Of a DNA stretch of 64,000 nt, positions 10,839-22,198 are shown piece after piece (position 1 is the first letter of the stretch; each line of letters opens with the position of its first letter). The notes beneath the pieces are model-generated. The model was not told the origin of the DNA. It ran no database searches and worked only from the letters and a program-made list of their open reading frames with translations. The translations under genes were made by a program, and so were the position numbers. The stretch lies in assembly GCA_032718475.1 (NCBI GenBank), contig JAUCBJ010005374.1, positions 34,147 to 98,146 on the forward strand, read 5' to 3'. Source of the DNA: Nemertoderma westbladi. Lineage: Eukaryota > Xenacoelomorpha > Nemertodermatida > Nemertodermatidae.

Positions 10839-11465
10839 CGAGGGCTATACTGCCTTCACAGAAGCAGTTAAGTTAGCAGCTACAGAATCAGTTCCTGTAT
10901 ACCCTCGAATCAGGAAAAGGGCCCCCTGGACTGACAATACAATTCAGAAGTGACGAAATGACCTCTATAAGGCGCAGAAAGAGTCCCGACTCAAACAGAC
11001 TACAGCGGACAAGAATGCAGTTAAGGCTGCATCTAGGTTCCTGAACAGGCAGTACTCTGTTAATCTACAGGAGCTAATAAACCAACAGATTGATGCCATC
11101 AATGATGCTGTTGACAGCAGGCAATCATCCCAGGCATGGAAATCCATCAACTTGCTTACTGGGCGGAAAAGCCAACCAACAACCAAGGTTAAGGCTGAAT
11201 CACCAGCCATTCGCCTCAATGGTTGGAAGGCCCACTTTGAAAAGCTCCTCAATAATGACAGGGTATTGCCTGATAACTTTATAGAAGTAAAAGTGTCTGA
11301 GTCTGTACTCCCAGATATTCCCAGTGGTGATATCTCCTTTGCAGAAGTGAAGGCTGCTGCAAAGAGCATTAAGACCAATCGTGCTAGTGGAGTAGATGGT
11401 GTTCCCCCTGAGGTCTTTAAAATACCTGAGTGCTTAAAGCTCATCTATCCCATCATAGTAGATGT
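10839..11465 (+). pseudogene. RTE-B linker between endonuclease and RT
   Basis: Plus-strand frames (10860-11465) encode a basic, helical linker (KAQKESRLKQTTADKNAVKA) and the RT-proximal segment AAAKSIKTNRASGVDGVPPE, the usual 'K..KA.G.DG.P.E' entry into the RT domain. One early stop is present near 10954. The reading frame resumes at 13351 after the inserted element. Confidence 0.75.
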
Positions 11466-13350
11466 TTTGTGTTGTGCAATCCCATATGTGCGCACACACT
11501 ACCGCATTTGCGGGTCTATTCTTTCAATAGCAACCCTCCAGTTGCCTTTAGTTTGTGTTTGGTCCCAAATAATACTAACTGTAGCTAAGCAAGTCAGGGA
11601 TTGAAAGAAATATCTCATCTAAAATGTTTACGAATTTATTTTACCTGCTAATCCTGTTTTTTATCTTCTATTTGGCTAGGCCTATCTCTCTTTATTTTAT
11701 ACTCGCTCGAAACAAACTGACTTTCAATACTAGCCTGCTGCCAGTCGTCCAAAATGCTAAATTAAAATTCGCTACAAAAAATTTTAAAATTCGAATTCTC
11801 TAGTGGCACTTAGGTGCCACTTTTTAGCATGTGGCACATGTGTTTAGCATGGCACAAAATATCAAAATCTCCAAAGCTTCATAGAAATGTGCTATTTTCG
11901 TTATTTATAGGTTTTCAAAGCTGTTATTATTTGTTATTGTTATTATTATTATTTGTTTTTATATATTATTTATTTATAATTATTATTAATTTTGAGATGT
12001 TCCATAAGTGGCACAATTTCCTGCAACCTTAGTAAACTAAAGTAAATGTTCAGTATTAAGCTCTGCCACGACGTCAACGTGTTGCAGGGAAACAGAGTTT
12101 TACTTTTTGATTGACCTAATGCTGGAAGCGAAAAACCAGAATGTCGGAGTCTTATTGGATCCCAAGCCAAGTGGCATACTATATGTGCCACTGGCTTTTT
12201 GTTTGACCTAATGCTGGAAGTGATCATGGTCAATAAAGTATTCGGAGTAGTGATAGAAATTCGATGTGTTATTGCATTAATAAGACTAAATGTATGCTGC
12301 AATAATAATAGAAAAATGTTGAAAACTGGAATTTTTGAATTGCTCCTTATGCGAAGGGGTGCAAGTAGGAGCAAATTTTTTTTCATATTTATGATGTACG
12401 AAGGTTGTATTTGAATGTCTGATAATGTTTTTCAGTGCGGTCGGATTAGTTCGAAAAGTCTGGCTTCCCTAATTACGAAAAATGAAATATTTTTGGGAAA
12501 AAAATGTTTAAATGAAACTTGGAGCATGAAGACAACGCTGGGGACCTCTAAAAACCACATATTTGGAATCAGCTCGCCATGGAGAACATTAAAAAAAAAT
12601 TTCCAATGTAGTCCAATTTTTAAAAAATTACGTTTTTTTGGAAATTTTTCCTAAAAACTGAAATTTTGAGTGAAAAATAGAAAATTTTTAATTTTTCACC
12701 TCAGAAAAAAATATTGGCAAATATTTTCGGAAAAAAAATATTTTTTCTTAGGTTTCGAAATATGGGCTACAAGATAGGATATGTTTCAAACCACTAAAAC
12801 TAACTTCATTGTAGGGTATTTTGGCCACCCCTGGCCCACTGTACCCCACTAAATAATAATAATTGTCGTCATGATTACTTCCCTTGCGGTTGTTGTTCCC
12901 GGGCTCCACGTCAGTTGCCCCCCTGGCTGATAGTCTCTACTCAGGCATCTTGCGGGAATGTCAGAATACAGAAATGAAATATAATTACCTAATTCTGAAG
13001 TTTATTTAGTTTTTATGTGTATTGCCTAGTATGATTACTGCAGAATATGAAAACTACTAATAATAATATGGTAATTCCAAAGACTGAAACTGGAAACTAT
13101 GAAAATCTACTACACGACATTAATAATGTGGGCTTATATAGTAATCGAATAATGTCGTCATTGCCGGAAGTGACACATCAAATTTTCCTAGCAACAACAT
13201 ATAAACTATTGGTCCAGCAAATATATTGTATAGCAGCGGTAAATTTAAATTTCAGTAAATGTGTTCAATATAATAAATGCAAATGGATTAATTTACGTTT
13301 AGGGTAAATATAAAATTGTTATGACTTGCTGCAAATTGATATTAAATATA
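11466..13350. mobile_element. Unidentified 1.9-kb insertion flanked by a target-site duplication
   Basis: The left flank is ATAGTAGATGT (11455-11465) and the right flank is ATAGTAGAAATGT (13351-13363). Excising the insert restores a continuous RTE reading frame (PIIVEMYRTTRVPQ). The insert is A+T-rich and has no recognisable protein. Internal features are two copies of TTGACCTAATGCTGGAAG (about 12110 and 12204), runs of GTGGCAC (11805-11840) and a long A/T-run region (12580-12750). A TSD of 11-13 bp suggests a non-LTR/SINE-like or other element, not hAT or piggyBac. No poly(A) tail is obvious. Confidence 0.7.
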
Positions 13351-14605
13351 ATAGTAGAAATGTACCGAACAACAAGAGTCCCACAAGAAATGAAAACAAA
13401 TAAGTTGGTGCCAGTTCCCAAGAAGGGCAACCTAACACTCTATGGTTATTTTCGGGGAATTTCATTGATCTCGATTGCTGCAAAGCTATACAATAGAATT
13501 CTATTAAATCGCATCAGGGATCCCATTGAGAGACTGCTCCGTGGAAATCAGAATGGGTTCCGTAAAGGTCGTGGGACCATGGAGCCCATTTTGGCACTTA
13601 GAAGGATAATTGAAGAGTTATCAAAAAAGAAAGACAGGCATCTGGCTGTTATCTTTGTTGACTTCTTCAAGGCCTTTGATTCAGTCTCTCGCTCACGTAT
13701 GTTCAGCATACTTTCATTATATGGGATACCTGATGAAATTATTGCAGCAATAAGATCAGTTAACGATGGTTCGACAACATTTGTGTCTACTGTTGATGGT
13801 GACACAGAACCATTTGAAGTGTTATGGGGCGTCCTCCAGGGAGACACACTTGCACCATTCTTGTTCATAATTATGGTTGACTATGTTCTACGCATGTCCT
13901 TATATTATCATAATGATGATGGGGTGATGATAACTCCACCTACTGGCTCCAGAAGTTGAGGAAATCCTGCCAAGTACCTAACTGATCTAGACTTTGCTGA
14001 TGAGTTAGGAGTACTCTCAGAATCACTAGATGGAGCCCAACGGCTCCTCGGCTCATTAGAACAGGCTGCTTCTAGTGTTGGTCTTTTTATTAACCCCAGA
14101 AAGACCAAAATTTTGACAGTTAACTTTGAAAGTCTTCAGCAAGTGTCTGACCGGCTGAGCATAAGCTCAAAAGATGGTATGCTTGAGCATGTGGATGACT
14201 TCTGTTACCTGGAATCATGGATCCGGAAGTCAGGTGAGGACCTTCGAATACGTAAGGGAAAGGCATGGGCAGCCTTGAATAGGCTTTCCAGGATTTGGAA
14301 GTCACCGAGAATTAATCGGAAACTTAAAGTCCGATTATTTAGAGCAGCAGTAGTTCCAGTACTCCTCTATGGGAGTCCATGCTGGGATCTAACTGCTGAG
14401 GACACCAAATCTCTGGATCGCACATTTACAAGAATGCTACGTCGGGTTCATTGTGTCAAGTACAATGCACACATATCCAACCAGACACTATATAACATTT
14501 GAGGTGTCTCATTGGTTCCCCTAAGCTTGACACTAGAACTTTGGCAGCCTCATGGAGTGAATATGCATGGTGGACAGCCCATGACTTTCTTGAGACGCAT
14601 CTTAA
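13351..14605 (+). pseudogene. RTE-B reverse transcriptase domain
   Basis: RT motifs in order: KLVPVPKKGNL, GISLISIAAKLYNRI, NGFRKGRGT, VIFVDFFKAFDSVSR (motif A), VLWGVLQGDTLAPFLF (motif B) and DLDFADELGVL, where the catalytic FADD reads FADE. The enzyme would perform target-primed reverse transcription. The frame breaks at 13959 (TGA in the SRSRG segment) and at 14500 (TGA), and the tail is deleted near 14535. With FADD altered to FADE, this copy is likely dead. Confidence 0.85.
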
Positions 14606-16042
14606 CCCTATTAAACCCGGGGGGGGGGGGGTCAATATGACCTCCCCGTGGTTTTTTTATATTAATTCTGAAACACACGTAGTTGGGAATCTGAAATTTT
14701 ATGACTTTTCCTAAAAATCAATTGTCTTCCTAGTAGTGAAACCGTTTTAAAAAACATTGCGGAGTTTTCGAGTTATAGCACCATGTTTTAACCCTACTTT
14801 TGGCACCTTTTTTTGAGACGTTTTTTGAAAATTACACTTCATTAAATATGAATTGTAACATCTCTATTTTTTATTTACACCGGTTTTTTGGTGTTAGAAA
14901 TTGGATGGAATTCATATAAATTGATTTAAAAATTTCAAAATTGTTTTTTTCGGCGTGTGGCAATTTTTCGTGCCAGCACCAAATTTTGAAATATGTCAAG
15001 TTTGTAAATTGATTGTTTGAAAGTTGTTTTTTACGCAATTTTGGTTTTTTGGGGTTCTGGTTTCGATGAAATATATACGAGTTGCACCAAGCGTATCAAA
15101 CTTATATTTTTCGGTGAGGCTGTGTGCAAATTTTGGTGCTAGCACGAAATTTTGAAAATCCATTCAATGGATAAAATTGCTTGGTCTGTTCTGCTGTTCT
15201 GAATTCAATGGTATATATAATTACTGAACTAGACATCTCAAACTTGTATTTTTCGGAAGTGGGTGCAAAATGTTGTGCTAGCACCAAATTTTGAAAACCA
15301 TCAAATATATAAATTGATTGCGTCACCTTGTTTCTTGCGGTATACGGGTTTGTGAGGGTTCTGAATTCAATGGAATCAGTAAAAATTTCATAAGAGTTTT
15401 CGAACTTGTATTTTTCGCCGGTGGGTAAAAATTTTTGTGCCAGGAAAATATGCAATTTGATCAGTAGATAGATAGTATCATCTTGTTTCTTGCGTTATAC
15501 GGGTTTATGAGGGTTCTGAATCCGATGGAATCAATACAAACAGCACTGAACATCGCAAACTTGTACTTTTTGGTGATGGGTACGAAATTTGGTGCAAGCA
15601 CCAAAATTTGCCAAATTACGCCGAAAAATACAAGTAGCAATGATCTGGCATATTAGAAATGTATTCCATTAGAATCAGCGCCCTAGAAAACCTAAAAATG
15701 TGAATTTATAGCATCGTATAAGTGAATTAAAAATTATGTGTTCTAACTGAAATGAACTGGTTACTTGTTTTTTTCATTTTTTCCCTACGTAGAGAAGTCT
15801 AAACAGCCATTTATAGTAATCATATAATTTTTAAATATTTTCCAATGTATTTTGCGCCCCAGAAAACCTGTATTGAAAAACAATTAACCAAAAAATGTAA
15901 CTTTCAAATTTTGTGAAAATTGTGCACTACTTGTAATTTTGGTGCTGCAATATAACCACCCCAGTACATTTTTTCGAAAAAAATCCCCCCCCCCCCCCCC
16001 CCCGGTATTTGTACAACATTTTATAGCCCGGTACTAATAGGG
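14606..16042 (+). mobile_element. piggyBac-like non-autonomous element, copy 1, in TTAA
   Basis: The element begins CCCTATTAAACCCGG and ends GTACTAATAGGG, with TTAA directly on both sides (14602-14605 and 16043-16046). CCCT...AGGG termini and TTAA duplication are the piggyBac signature. Removing the element and one TTAA restores the exact RTE sequence GCATCTTAAAGGAC that is intact in other copies (for example near 4466, minus). A long G-run follows the left end (14620-14631), with the palindrome GGTCAATATGACC next to it. A C-run lies near the right end (15984-16003). No transposase is encoded, so it depends on another element for movement. Confidence 0.9.
14900..15640. repeat. Tandem ~140-165-bp units with a palindromic core inside the piggyBac-like element
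   Basis: About five diverged units. Each contains an ACTTGTATTTTTCGG-like box, then a palindrome close to TTTGGTGCTAGCACCAAA, then TTTTGAAA. The boxes lie near 15098, 15237, 15401 and 15557. The same units occur in the inverted copy at 21290-22020. Weak open frames through them are a by-product; the period is not a multiple of three. Confidence 0.8.
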
Positions 16043-16191
16043 TTAAAGGACACTGGCCTTGAAGATGCGGATGATATAGCAAATGTCATGGGTGATAGGG
16101 AGTTGTGGCGGTGCAATTTTGTCGACAAGCCGGCACAGGATTCTTAAAATGCAACTGCAATGCAGCATGCCGATCCTAGTAGTAGTAGTTG

Positions 16192-16767
16192 TGTGAGCGG
16201 ATTCAATTCCACCTCACCAACCCCATAAAGTTTGGAAGTGGCGTTTTAAGCAGTATTGGGGAATACGAGGTTAATCACAATTAGCCTCGCACCCCCAATA
16301 ACGGGCACAACATAAATCCCCAAAGAGCCACACAAAGGAGGTTAGAGGTCAAACCTCTTGGAGAGGGAAAGTAACAGCAGCGGGGGGGGGGGGGGGAGCA
16401 CTCCCACAGAGGTGGAGGCGAGAAGTGGGATAACAACCAATGGGAGAGGAGAGCATCCGCTAGGTACAGAGGCCAAGGTACTGTAGGATTAGCCAATGTA
16501 TATATTATATTGCATGCAGTAAAGTTATTCAGTTTACTCAGTCATCAGGTGCAGTACGGTGACATTTCGTACCGTCACCGCCACTACCGGTACTACATTT
16601 ATTTCTGCCTTTACATTTATTTCTCAACTGTGCTATTATATTATATTTGCGTCAGTTAGTCAAACGATATCAGAACAACAACTAGGTTTACCCTAACTAT
16701 TATCTTTTCACAACAACGCGGTGACGCGTGATGAAACAAAACCGGTCGGGATCCACTGATCCCGTCA
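16192..16767 (+). mobile_element. LTR-B: 5' LTR of an unclassified LTR retrotransposon
   Basis: It starts TGTGAGCGG and ends CCCGTCA, just after the TAG tail of RTE-B and the pentamer AGTTG (16187-16191). A nearly identical copy stands alone at 19857-20436 with AGTTG on both sides, which fixes the LTR boundaries. It contains a G-tract at 16382-16396 and a TATA-like run near 16497-16512. Sequence after it (16768 on) is internal to the element. No TGG-type primer-binding site is evident at the junction. Confidence 0.8.
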
Positions 16768-16910
16768 GAGTACGAAATACAAAGAACTGCAAAACTGTTA
16801 CTGCCAGCCACCAAGACTCAGTAGAAAGTTAAAGATGAGAGCGGAGCCCCAAAATCTAGAGGGAGAGACGACACCGCCGCGGACCCCAGACAATACCAAC
16901 GAAACGATCC

Positions 16911-18087
16911 ATGAGGCCGCGACACGACGGTATCGACCCGCAACGCCGGACTCACCGGAAAGAAACGATCTGGCAGCCCAAGGGTGAGGAGGAATCGACG
17001 CACGACGGCGGTCGACGTGCCGATGTCACCGGCCAGCCACAAGCTGAGGGCGACGGACGGCCCACCAGAACGGCGACGGTGGGGCCGCCGGTACAACGCC
17101 GAACCAGGAGGGGAGGAGGAGAGGTCGGCGACGAGGACATCGGAACCAGTGACCGGCTCCGACGAGCCTACAACGCGACAAAGAAACAGCTTAAAGAGGC
17201 TAGAGAAGGAGTAAAGGTAGACCAGAAAAGGTTAAACCAGCGACTAGGTGAGTCGAATAAACACTTTAGCTACCTAGTTCGCTTCAGGCAGGGAGAACTA
17301 GCCAGTGAGAGAGCGAGGGGGGTCGCCACCGAACTATTTGAACTGTGGCGATCCGGGATAATGGAGCCCCAGATAGTGTACATAGGGCCATATTTAGTGG
17401 ATGCTAGGGGAATTAAGTTAGTGGGTTGGGCAGACCCGCACGAGGGCGAATCCGAGATTAACCCCGAGGATTCAGTCTCATCAGTTAGCGAGAACCCCAG
17501 AAAGCGGGGGAAAGTTAGTAGGACAGAGAGGCGACGGGAGTCCGTCGCGACCAACAAGTCCGCTACATCCTCCGCAAAAGCAAGAAGGGTGTTAGAAATA
17601 GATCGGGCGTGTCAATTGGACATGGTGGCACTAGACCAGAAAGAATTAGAGAGGCAGTTGGAAGAGGGAACTGCATTGTTAGAAAGAGAGAGAGAACTGG
17701 CGAGAGAGAATAAAGAGAGGGCTGAGAGCGAGAAACTTTAGAGAGTGTGAGGAGATAGAAAAAATGGAAGGAAAGGAGTGAGAAGAGCGAGGGGCGAGCG
17801 AGCGAAAAGAGCGTGAGGCAAGGCGGCTTGAGAGGATTGCGAGAGAGGCGGAGCTGGCCGAGCAGAGTCTGCGAGAGGATAGGGAGAGAGAGAGAACGGG
17901 AAAGCGTGTGCTGGATGATATGCACGCCCGGCTGAGGGGGCTTATGCAATATCAGGCCAAACAAAAATGCCGATTAGAACTGGCGCAGTTGGGGCTATCA
18001 GAGAGTGACGCTGGCTCGGGTAGTGTTTACGAGGAGACGGAAGTTATGGAAACGTTTGTTAATACCCCACTTACAGGGACCGGATGA
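16911..18087 (+). pseudogene. LTR-B gag-like coiled-coil protein (frameshifted)
   Basis: A 276-codon frame (16911-17741) continues in another frame to about 18087, apart from one stop near 17780. The first third is Arg/Gly/Thr-rich and basic. The middle contains FELWRSGIMEPQIVYIGPYL, a compact segment of unknown fold. The rest is a long charged coiled coil (ELERQLEEGTALLERERE, then RRLERIAREAELAEQSLRED). Position just after the 5' LTR and the coiled-coil content suggest gag. No zinc knuckle is visible and family assignment is not possible. Base composition is markedly GC-richer than the flanks. Confidence 0.5.
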
Positions 18088-19318
18088 CAGACCCAAGACT
18101 GGTGTAACCGTACGGGCGGGGGGGGGGGGGGGGGTAATAACAAAACATTAGAAAACGTTAACATTAATAGTACCGTAGTAGATAACCCTAATCAAACTTT
18201 CATTGCAGGAAATAATATTTTGCCCGATAATAGTAATTTAAATCCGAACGGTCCTTATTTAAATCTAGGAAATAATTCAAATAATAATCTAGATCCGAAT
18301 ATACAAAATAATTCAAATAATTTAAATTTAAATATGCAAAATAATCTAAATAATAATCTTAATTCAAACGAACAAAATAACCCCAACTCTAACCAAAATA
18401 TACAAAATAATTCAAATAATAATCCGAATTCAGAGAATAATTCTAATAATTTAAATAATTTAGATAATAGTATTGATACTGGTGCTATTAATATGAACGC
18501 GGCAGATGTAGGTGGTCCGACCAGCGGGGGCATGGTAGGCCACATAGCTAGTACGCAAGGAGTAACGGGGGTGAGAGACCCCGATGGGAGCCTGGTAGGC
18601 TACATAGTTAATACGCAGGGAGTAGCGAGGGTGAGTCAACCCGACGGGAGCCTGCCAGGCCACGTAGTGATAGAGGGAGAGGCGGGGGTGAATGGACCCA
18701 GCCGCAGTAGAGTTAGTGCGTCGACTTGAGAAGGGCGTAGAAGCGAAGTGAGAGATAGTGAAGTGATAGGTGGCGAGTGGGGGGGGGGCTACAGGAGCCC
18801 CACAAGAAGAGATTAGCGGCGAGAGGGGGGGGGGCAGAGAGTGCCCCACAGGCGTCGGCGGACAATGCGCGGGGCGGACTAGGCGAACCGCAGCACCAGG
18901 CGACGGAGAATAGTAGGGGGGCTACGAATATCCCCAGTGGCGTGCGACCGAGTAGAGAGATAGAGGTTGGCGTTGCGAGAGGGCGAGCGACGAGACGTCG
19001 AGCCCAGTCAGAAGAGGGAAGAAGAACAGTGGAGTTTAACCGGGAGGTCGACGAGAGATCTCACGAGCGGGGATGCTACACTACAGAGAGAAGAAGAGAA
19101 GAGTGTAGAAGAAGTGTCGTTGCGAGCGACAGGAGAGCGAGGACGGATAGCGAGCCGTCGGTAGTAGAGATGGAGTTGGAGAGTCGGTGGGGTCGAACTC
19201 CGGGAGATTGCCGTCGTCCCTGAGAGACGCGACCTGGCTAGGTGTACTATATGCCGAGAGAGGGCTACAGGGCGTACCGGTACGAGGACGAGAATAGGAG
19301 AGGGGATTGAAGAGAAAC
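18088..19318 (+). pseudogene. LTR-B internal region: Asn-rich and Gly-rich low-complexity frames
   Basis: The frame at 18220-18729 is about half asparagine for its first ~75 codons (NNSNNNLDPN-type repeats). It is followed by two or three ~22-residue units with the core GxIxxTQGV..PDGS. The frame at 18777-19223 is Arg/Glu-rich. G-tracts lie at 18118-18134, 18780 and 18824. No protease or RT motif is present. The internal sequence stops at about 19318, where a copy of the upstream flank begins, so the pol region, if there was one, is missing. Confidence 0.45.
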
Positions 19319-20432
19319 TTAGAAATGTATTCCATTAGAATCAGCGCCCTAGAAAACCTGAAAATGTGAATTTATAGCATCGTATAAGTGAATTAAAAAT
19401 TATGTGTTCTAACTGAAATGAACTGGTTACTTGTTTTTTTCATTTTTTCCCTACACAGAGAAGTCTAAACAGCCATTTATAGTAATCATATAATTTTTAA
19501 ATATTTTCCAATGTATTTTGCGCCCCAGAAAACCTGTATTGAAAATCAATTAACCGAAAAATGTAACTTTCAAATTTTGTGAAAATTGTGCACTAATTGT
19601 AATTTTGGTGCTGCAATATAACCACCCCAGTACATTTTTTCGAAAAAAATCCCCCCCCCCCCCGGTAGGTATTTGTACAACATTTTATAGCCCGGTACTA
19701 ATAGGGTTAAAGGACACTGGCCTTGAAGATGCGGATGATATAGCAAATGTCATGGGTGATAGGGAGTTGTGGCGGTGCAATTTTGTCGACAAGCCAGCAC
19801 AGGATTCTTAAAAATGCAGCTGCAATGCAGCATGCCGATCCTAGTAGTAGTAGTTGTGTGAGCGGATTCAATTCCACCTCACCAACCCCATAAAGTTTGG
19901 AAGTGGCGTTTTAAGCAGTATTGGGGAATACGAGGTTAATCACAATTAGCCTCGCACCCCCAATAATGGGCACAACATAAAGCCCCAAAGAGCCACACAA
20001 AGGAGGTTAGAGGTCAAACCTCTTGGAGAGGGAAAGTAACAGCAGTGGGGGGGGGGGGGGGAAAGCACTCCCACAGAGGTGGAGGCGAGAAGTGGGATAA
20101 CAACCAATGGGAGAGGAGAGCATCCGCTAGGTACAGAGGCCAAGGTACTGTAGGATTAGCCAATGTATATATTATATTGCATGCAGTAAAGTTATTCAGT
20201 TTACTCAGTCATCAGGTGCAGTACGGTGACATTTCGTACCGTCACCGCCACTACCGGTACTGCATTTATTTCTGCCTTTACATTTATTTCTCAACTGTGC
20301 TATTATATTATATTTGCGTCAGTTAGTCAAACGATATCAGAACAACAACTAGGTTTACCCTAACTATTATCTTTTCACAACAACGCGGTGATGCGTGACG
20401 AAACAAAACCGGTCGGGATCCACTGATCCCGT
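19319..20432 (+). repeat. 1.1-kb direct duplication of 15653-16765
   Basis: The segment repeats, in order, the 3' end of the piggyBac-like element (to about 19708), TTAA, the RTE-B 3' end with its TAG tail, the AGTTG target site and the LTR-B LTR. It carries only scattered single-base differences (for example CTACGTAG versus CTACACAG). Because it includes older flanking elements and not only the LTR, it cannot be just the other LTR of one element. Confidence 0.9.
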
Positions 20433-20436
20433 GACA
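19857..20436 (+). mobile_element. LTR-B solo LTR, TSD AGTTG
   Basis: The LTR runs from TGTGAGCGG to CCCGTGACA. AGTTG flanks it at 19852-19856 and 20437-20441. There is no internal sequence. Its left flank is the same RTE tail as that of the longer LTR-B copy, so both derive from one insertion event. Confidence 0.88.
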
Positions 20437-20899
20437 AGTTGTTACGTGCTACTGTAAGACTATTGTACTGATAGCTAGTCTGGTTGCTTATCTCGAATTT
20501 TGGTTGCAAGGTTACGACAACTTCTCCTATCAGTACGTACATCAGTAATTGTAGGCAGTGCTGTTCAACTAATTTTGTAGTGACAATTTAACTAAACCCA
20601 ACTAAATAATTAAAAATGCCTATTTAACTAACTTTTTCAACTAATTATCAGGTGTCTAGTTAAATAAAAGTTAACTAAAATTAACTAAAACACAATTTTG
20701 AAAAATTCATGTAACCATAGCAACGGGTTGTTATACAACAATTACAGTACTATAGCCTGATAGCTGTAGGTGTAGGTTTAGGTTAGCGGTAGGTACTTTA
20801 GCACTACTGCACTAGAAGTAGAACAAGGCAACCATGGCCTCTGATAGGGTGATAGGTAAACGGCAAATAGGCCTTTGATAGAGAGGCCATTACTTTTAA
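20437..20899. other. Non-coding flank with AACTAA-rich repeats
   Basis: No gene. At 20553-20700 there are many AACTAA/TTAACTAA words starting from CAGTGCTGTTCAACTA, which resembles the end of a hAT-type element. I found no matching opposite end. Confidence 0.3.
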
Positions 20900-22198
20900 C
20901 CCTATTAGTACCGGGCTATAAAATGTTGTACAAATACCGAGGGGGGGTCATATTGACCCCCCCCCCCCCCTCTAAAATCTACAAATTTTTACGAAAACGT
21001 CTGATTTTTTGTTTGTACGTTTTATTTGAAAGTTACATTTTTCGTCTAATTGTTTTTCAGTACAGGTTTTCTGGGGCGCAAAATACATTGGAAAATATTT
21101 AAAAATGATATGATTACTATAAATGGCTGTTTAGTCCTCTCTGCGTAGGAAAAAAATGAAAAAAACAAGTAACCAGCACTTTTCAGTTAGAACACAAAAT
21201 TTTTAATTCACTTATACGATGCTATAAATTCACATTTTCAGGTTTTCTAGGGCGCTGATTCTAATGGAATACATTTCTAAAATGCCCCATCATTGCTACT
21301 TGTATTTTTCGGCGTAATTTGGCAAATTTTGGTGCTAGGACCAAATTTCGTACCCATCACCAAAAAGTACAAGTTTGCGATGTCCAGTGCTGTTTTTATT
21401 GATTCCATCGGATTCAGGACCCTCATAAACCCGTATAACGCAATAAACAAGATGATACTATCTACTGATCAATTTGCTTATTTTCCAAAATTTGGTGCTG
21501 GCACAACAATTTTCACCCACCGGCGAAAAATACAAGTTTGAAAACTCTTATGAAATTTTTACTGATTCCATTGAATTCAGAACCCTCACAAACCCGTATA
21601 ACGCAAGAAACAAGGTGACACAATCAATTTATATATTTGATGGTTTTCAAAATTTGGTGCTAGCACCACATTTTGCACCCACTTCCGAAAAATACAAGTT
21701 TGAGATGCCTAGTTCGAAAATTATATATTCCATTCAATTCAGAATAGCTATAAACCTCTAAAACGCAAGAAATAAATTGTCACAAACAATTTTATCAATT
21801 GAATAGATTTTCAAAATTTCGTGCTAGCACCAAAATTTGCACCCACCACCGAAAAATACAAGTTTGATACGCTTGGTGCAACTCGTATATATTTCATCGA
21901 AACCAGATCCCCAAAAAACCCCAATTGCGTAAAAAACAAGTTTCACCCAATCAATTTACAAAATTGACATATTTCAAAATTTGGTGCTGGCACCAAAAAT
22001 TGGCACCCGCCGAAAAAAACAAGTTTGAAACTTCTAAATCAATTTATATGAATGCCATCCAATTTCTAACACCAAAAAACCGGTGTAAATCAAAAATAGA
22101 GATGTTACAATTCATATTTAATGAAATGTAATTTTCAAAAAACGTCTCAAAAAAAGTGCCAAAAGTAGGGTTAAAAAATGGTGCTATAACTCGAAAAG
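20900..22198 (-). mobile_element. piggyBac-like non-autonomous element, copy 2 (inverted, truncated)
   Basis: It starts CCCTATTAGTACCGGGC right after TTAA (20896-20899) and is the reverse complement of copy 1 with many substitutions. The G-run, C-run and GGTCATATTGACC palindrome are near the start (20941-20970). The palindromic tandem units follow. Similarity to copy 1 stops at about 22198, before the other terminus, so this copy lacks one end. Confidence 0.85.

Larger units (their letters stand above)
9139..16189 (+). mobile_element. RTE-B: 5'-truncated RTE-like non-LTR element, split by three insertions
   Basis: With the three insertions removed, about 2.5 kb remains. It reads endonuclease C-terminus (9139-9638), linker (10839-11465), RT (13351-14605), C-terminal domain and 3' UTR (16043-16189), all on the plus strand. 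It ends in CCTAGTAGTAGTAGT, a tandem TAG tail like those of the other copies. Insertions: solo LTR 9644-10833, unknown insert 11466-13350, piggyBac-like element 14606-16042. The family shows an AP-type endonuclease, an FADD-class RT, no RNase H and a microsatellite tail, which suits RTE or a related clade. Clade assignment needs a tree. Confidence 0.85.

Noticed and set aside
15102-15455. Short ORFs sharing a FQNLVLA...EKYKFE pattern in the piggyBac-like copies (also 21293-21761)
   Set aside because: They come from palindromic tandem units whose spacing is not a constant multiple of three, and frames break between units; conservation is explained by the DNA repeat.
19319-20432. The 1.1-kb repeat as simply the 3' LTR of LTR-B
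   Set aside because: The repeat includes the upstream piggyBac end, the RTE tail and the target site, which a true LTR cannot contain.
20553-20720. hAT element starting CAGTGCTGTTCAACTA
   Set aside because: Only one end-like sequence was seen; no matching inverted end or 8-bp duplication could be found.
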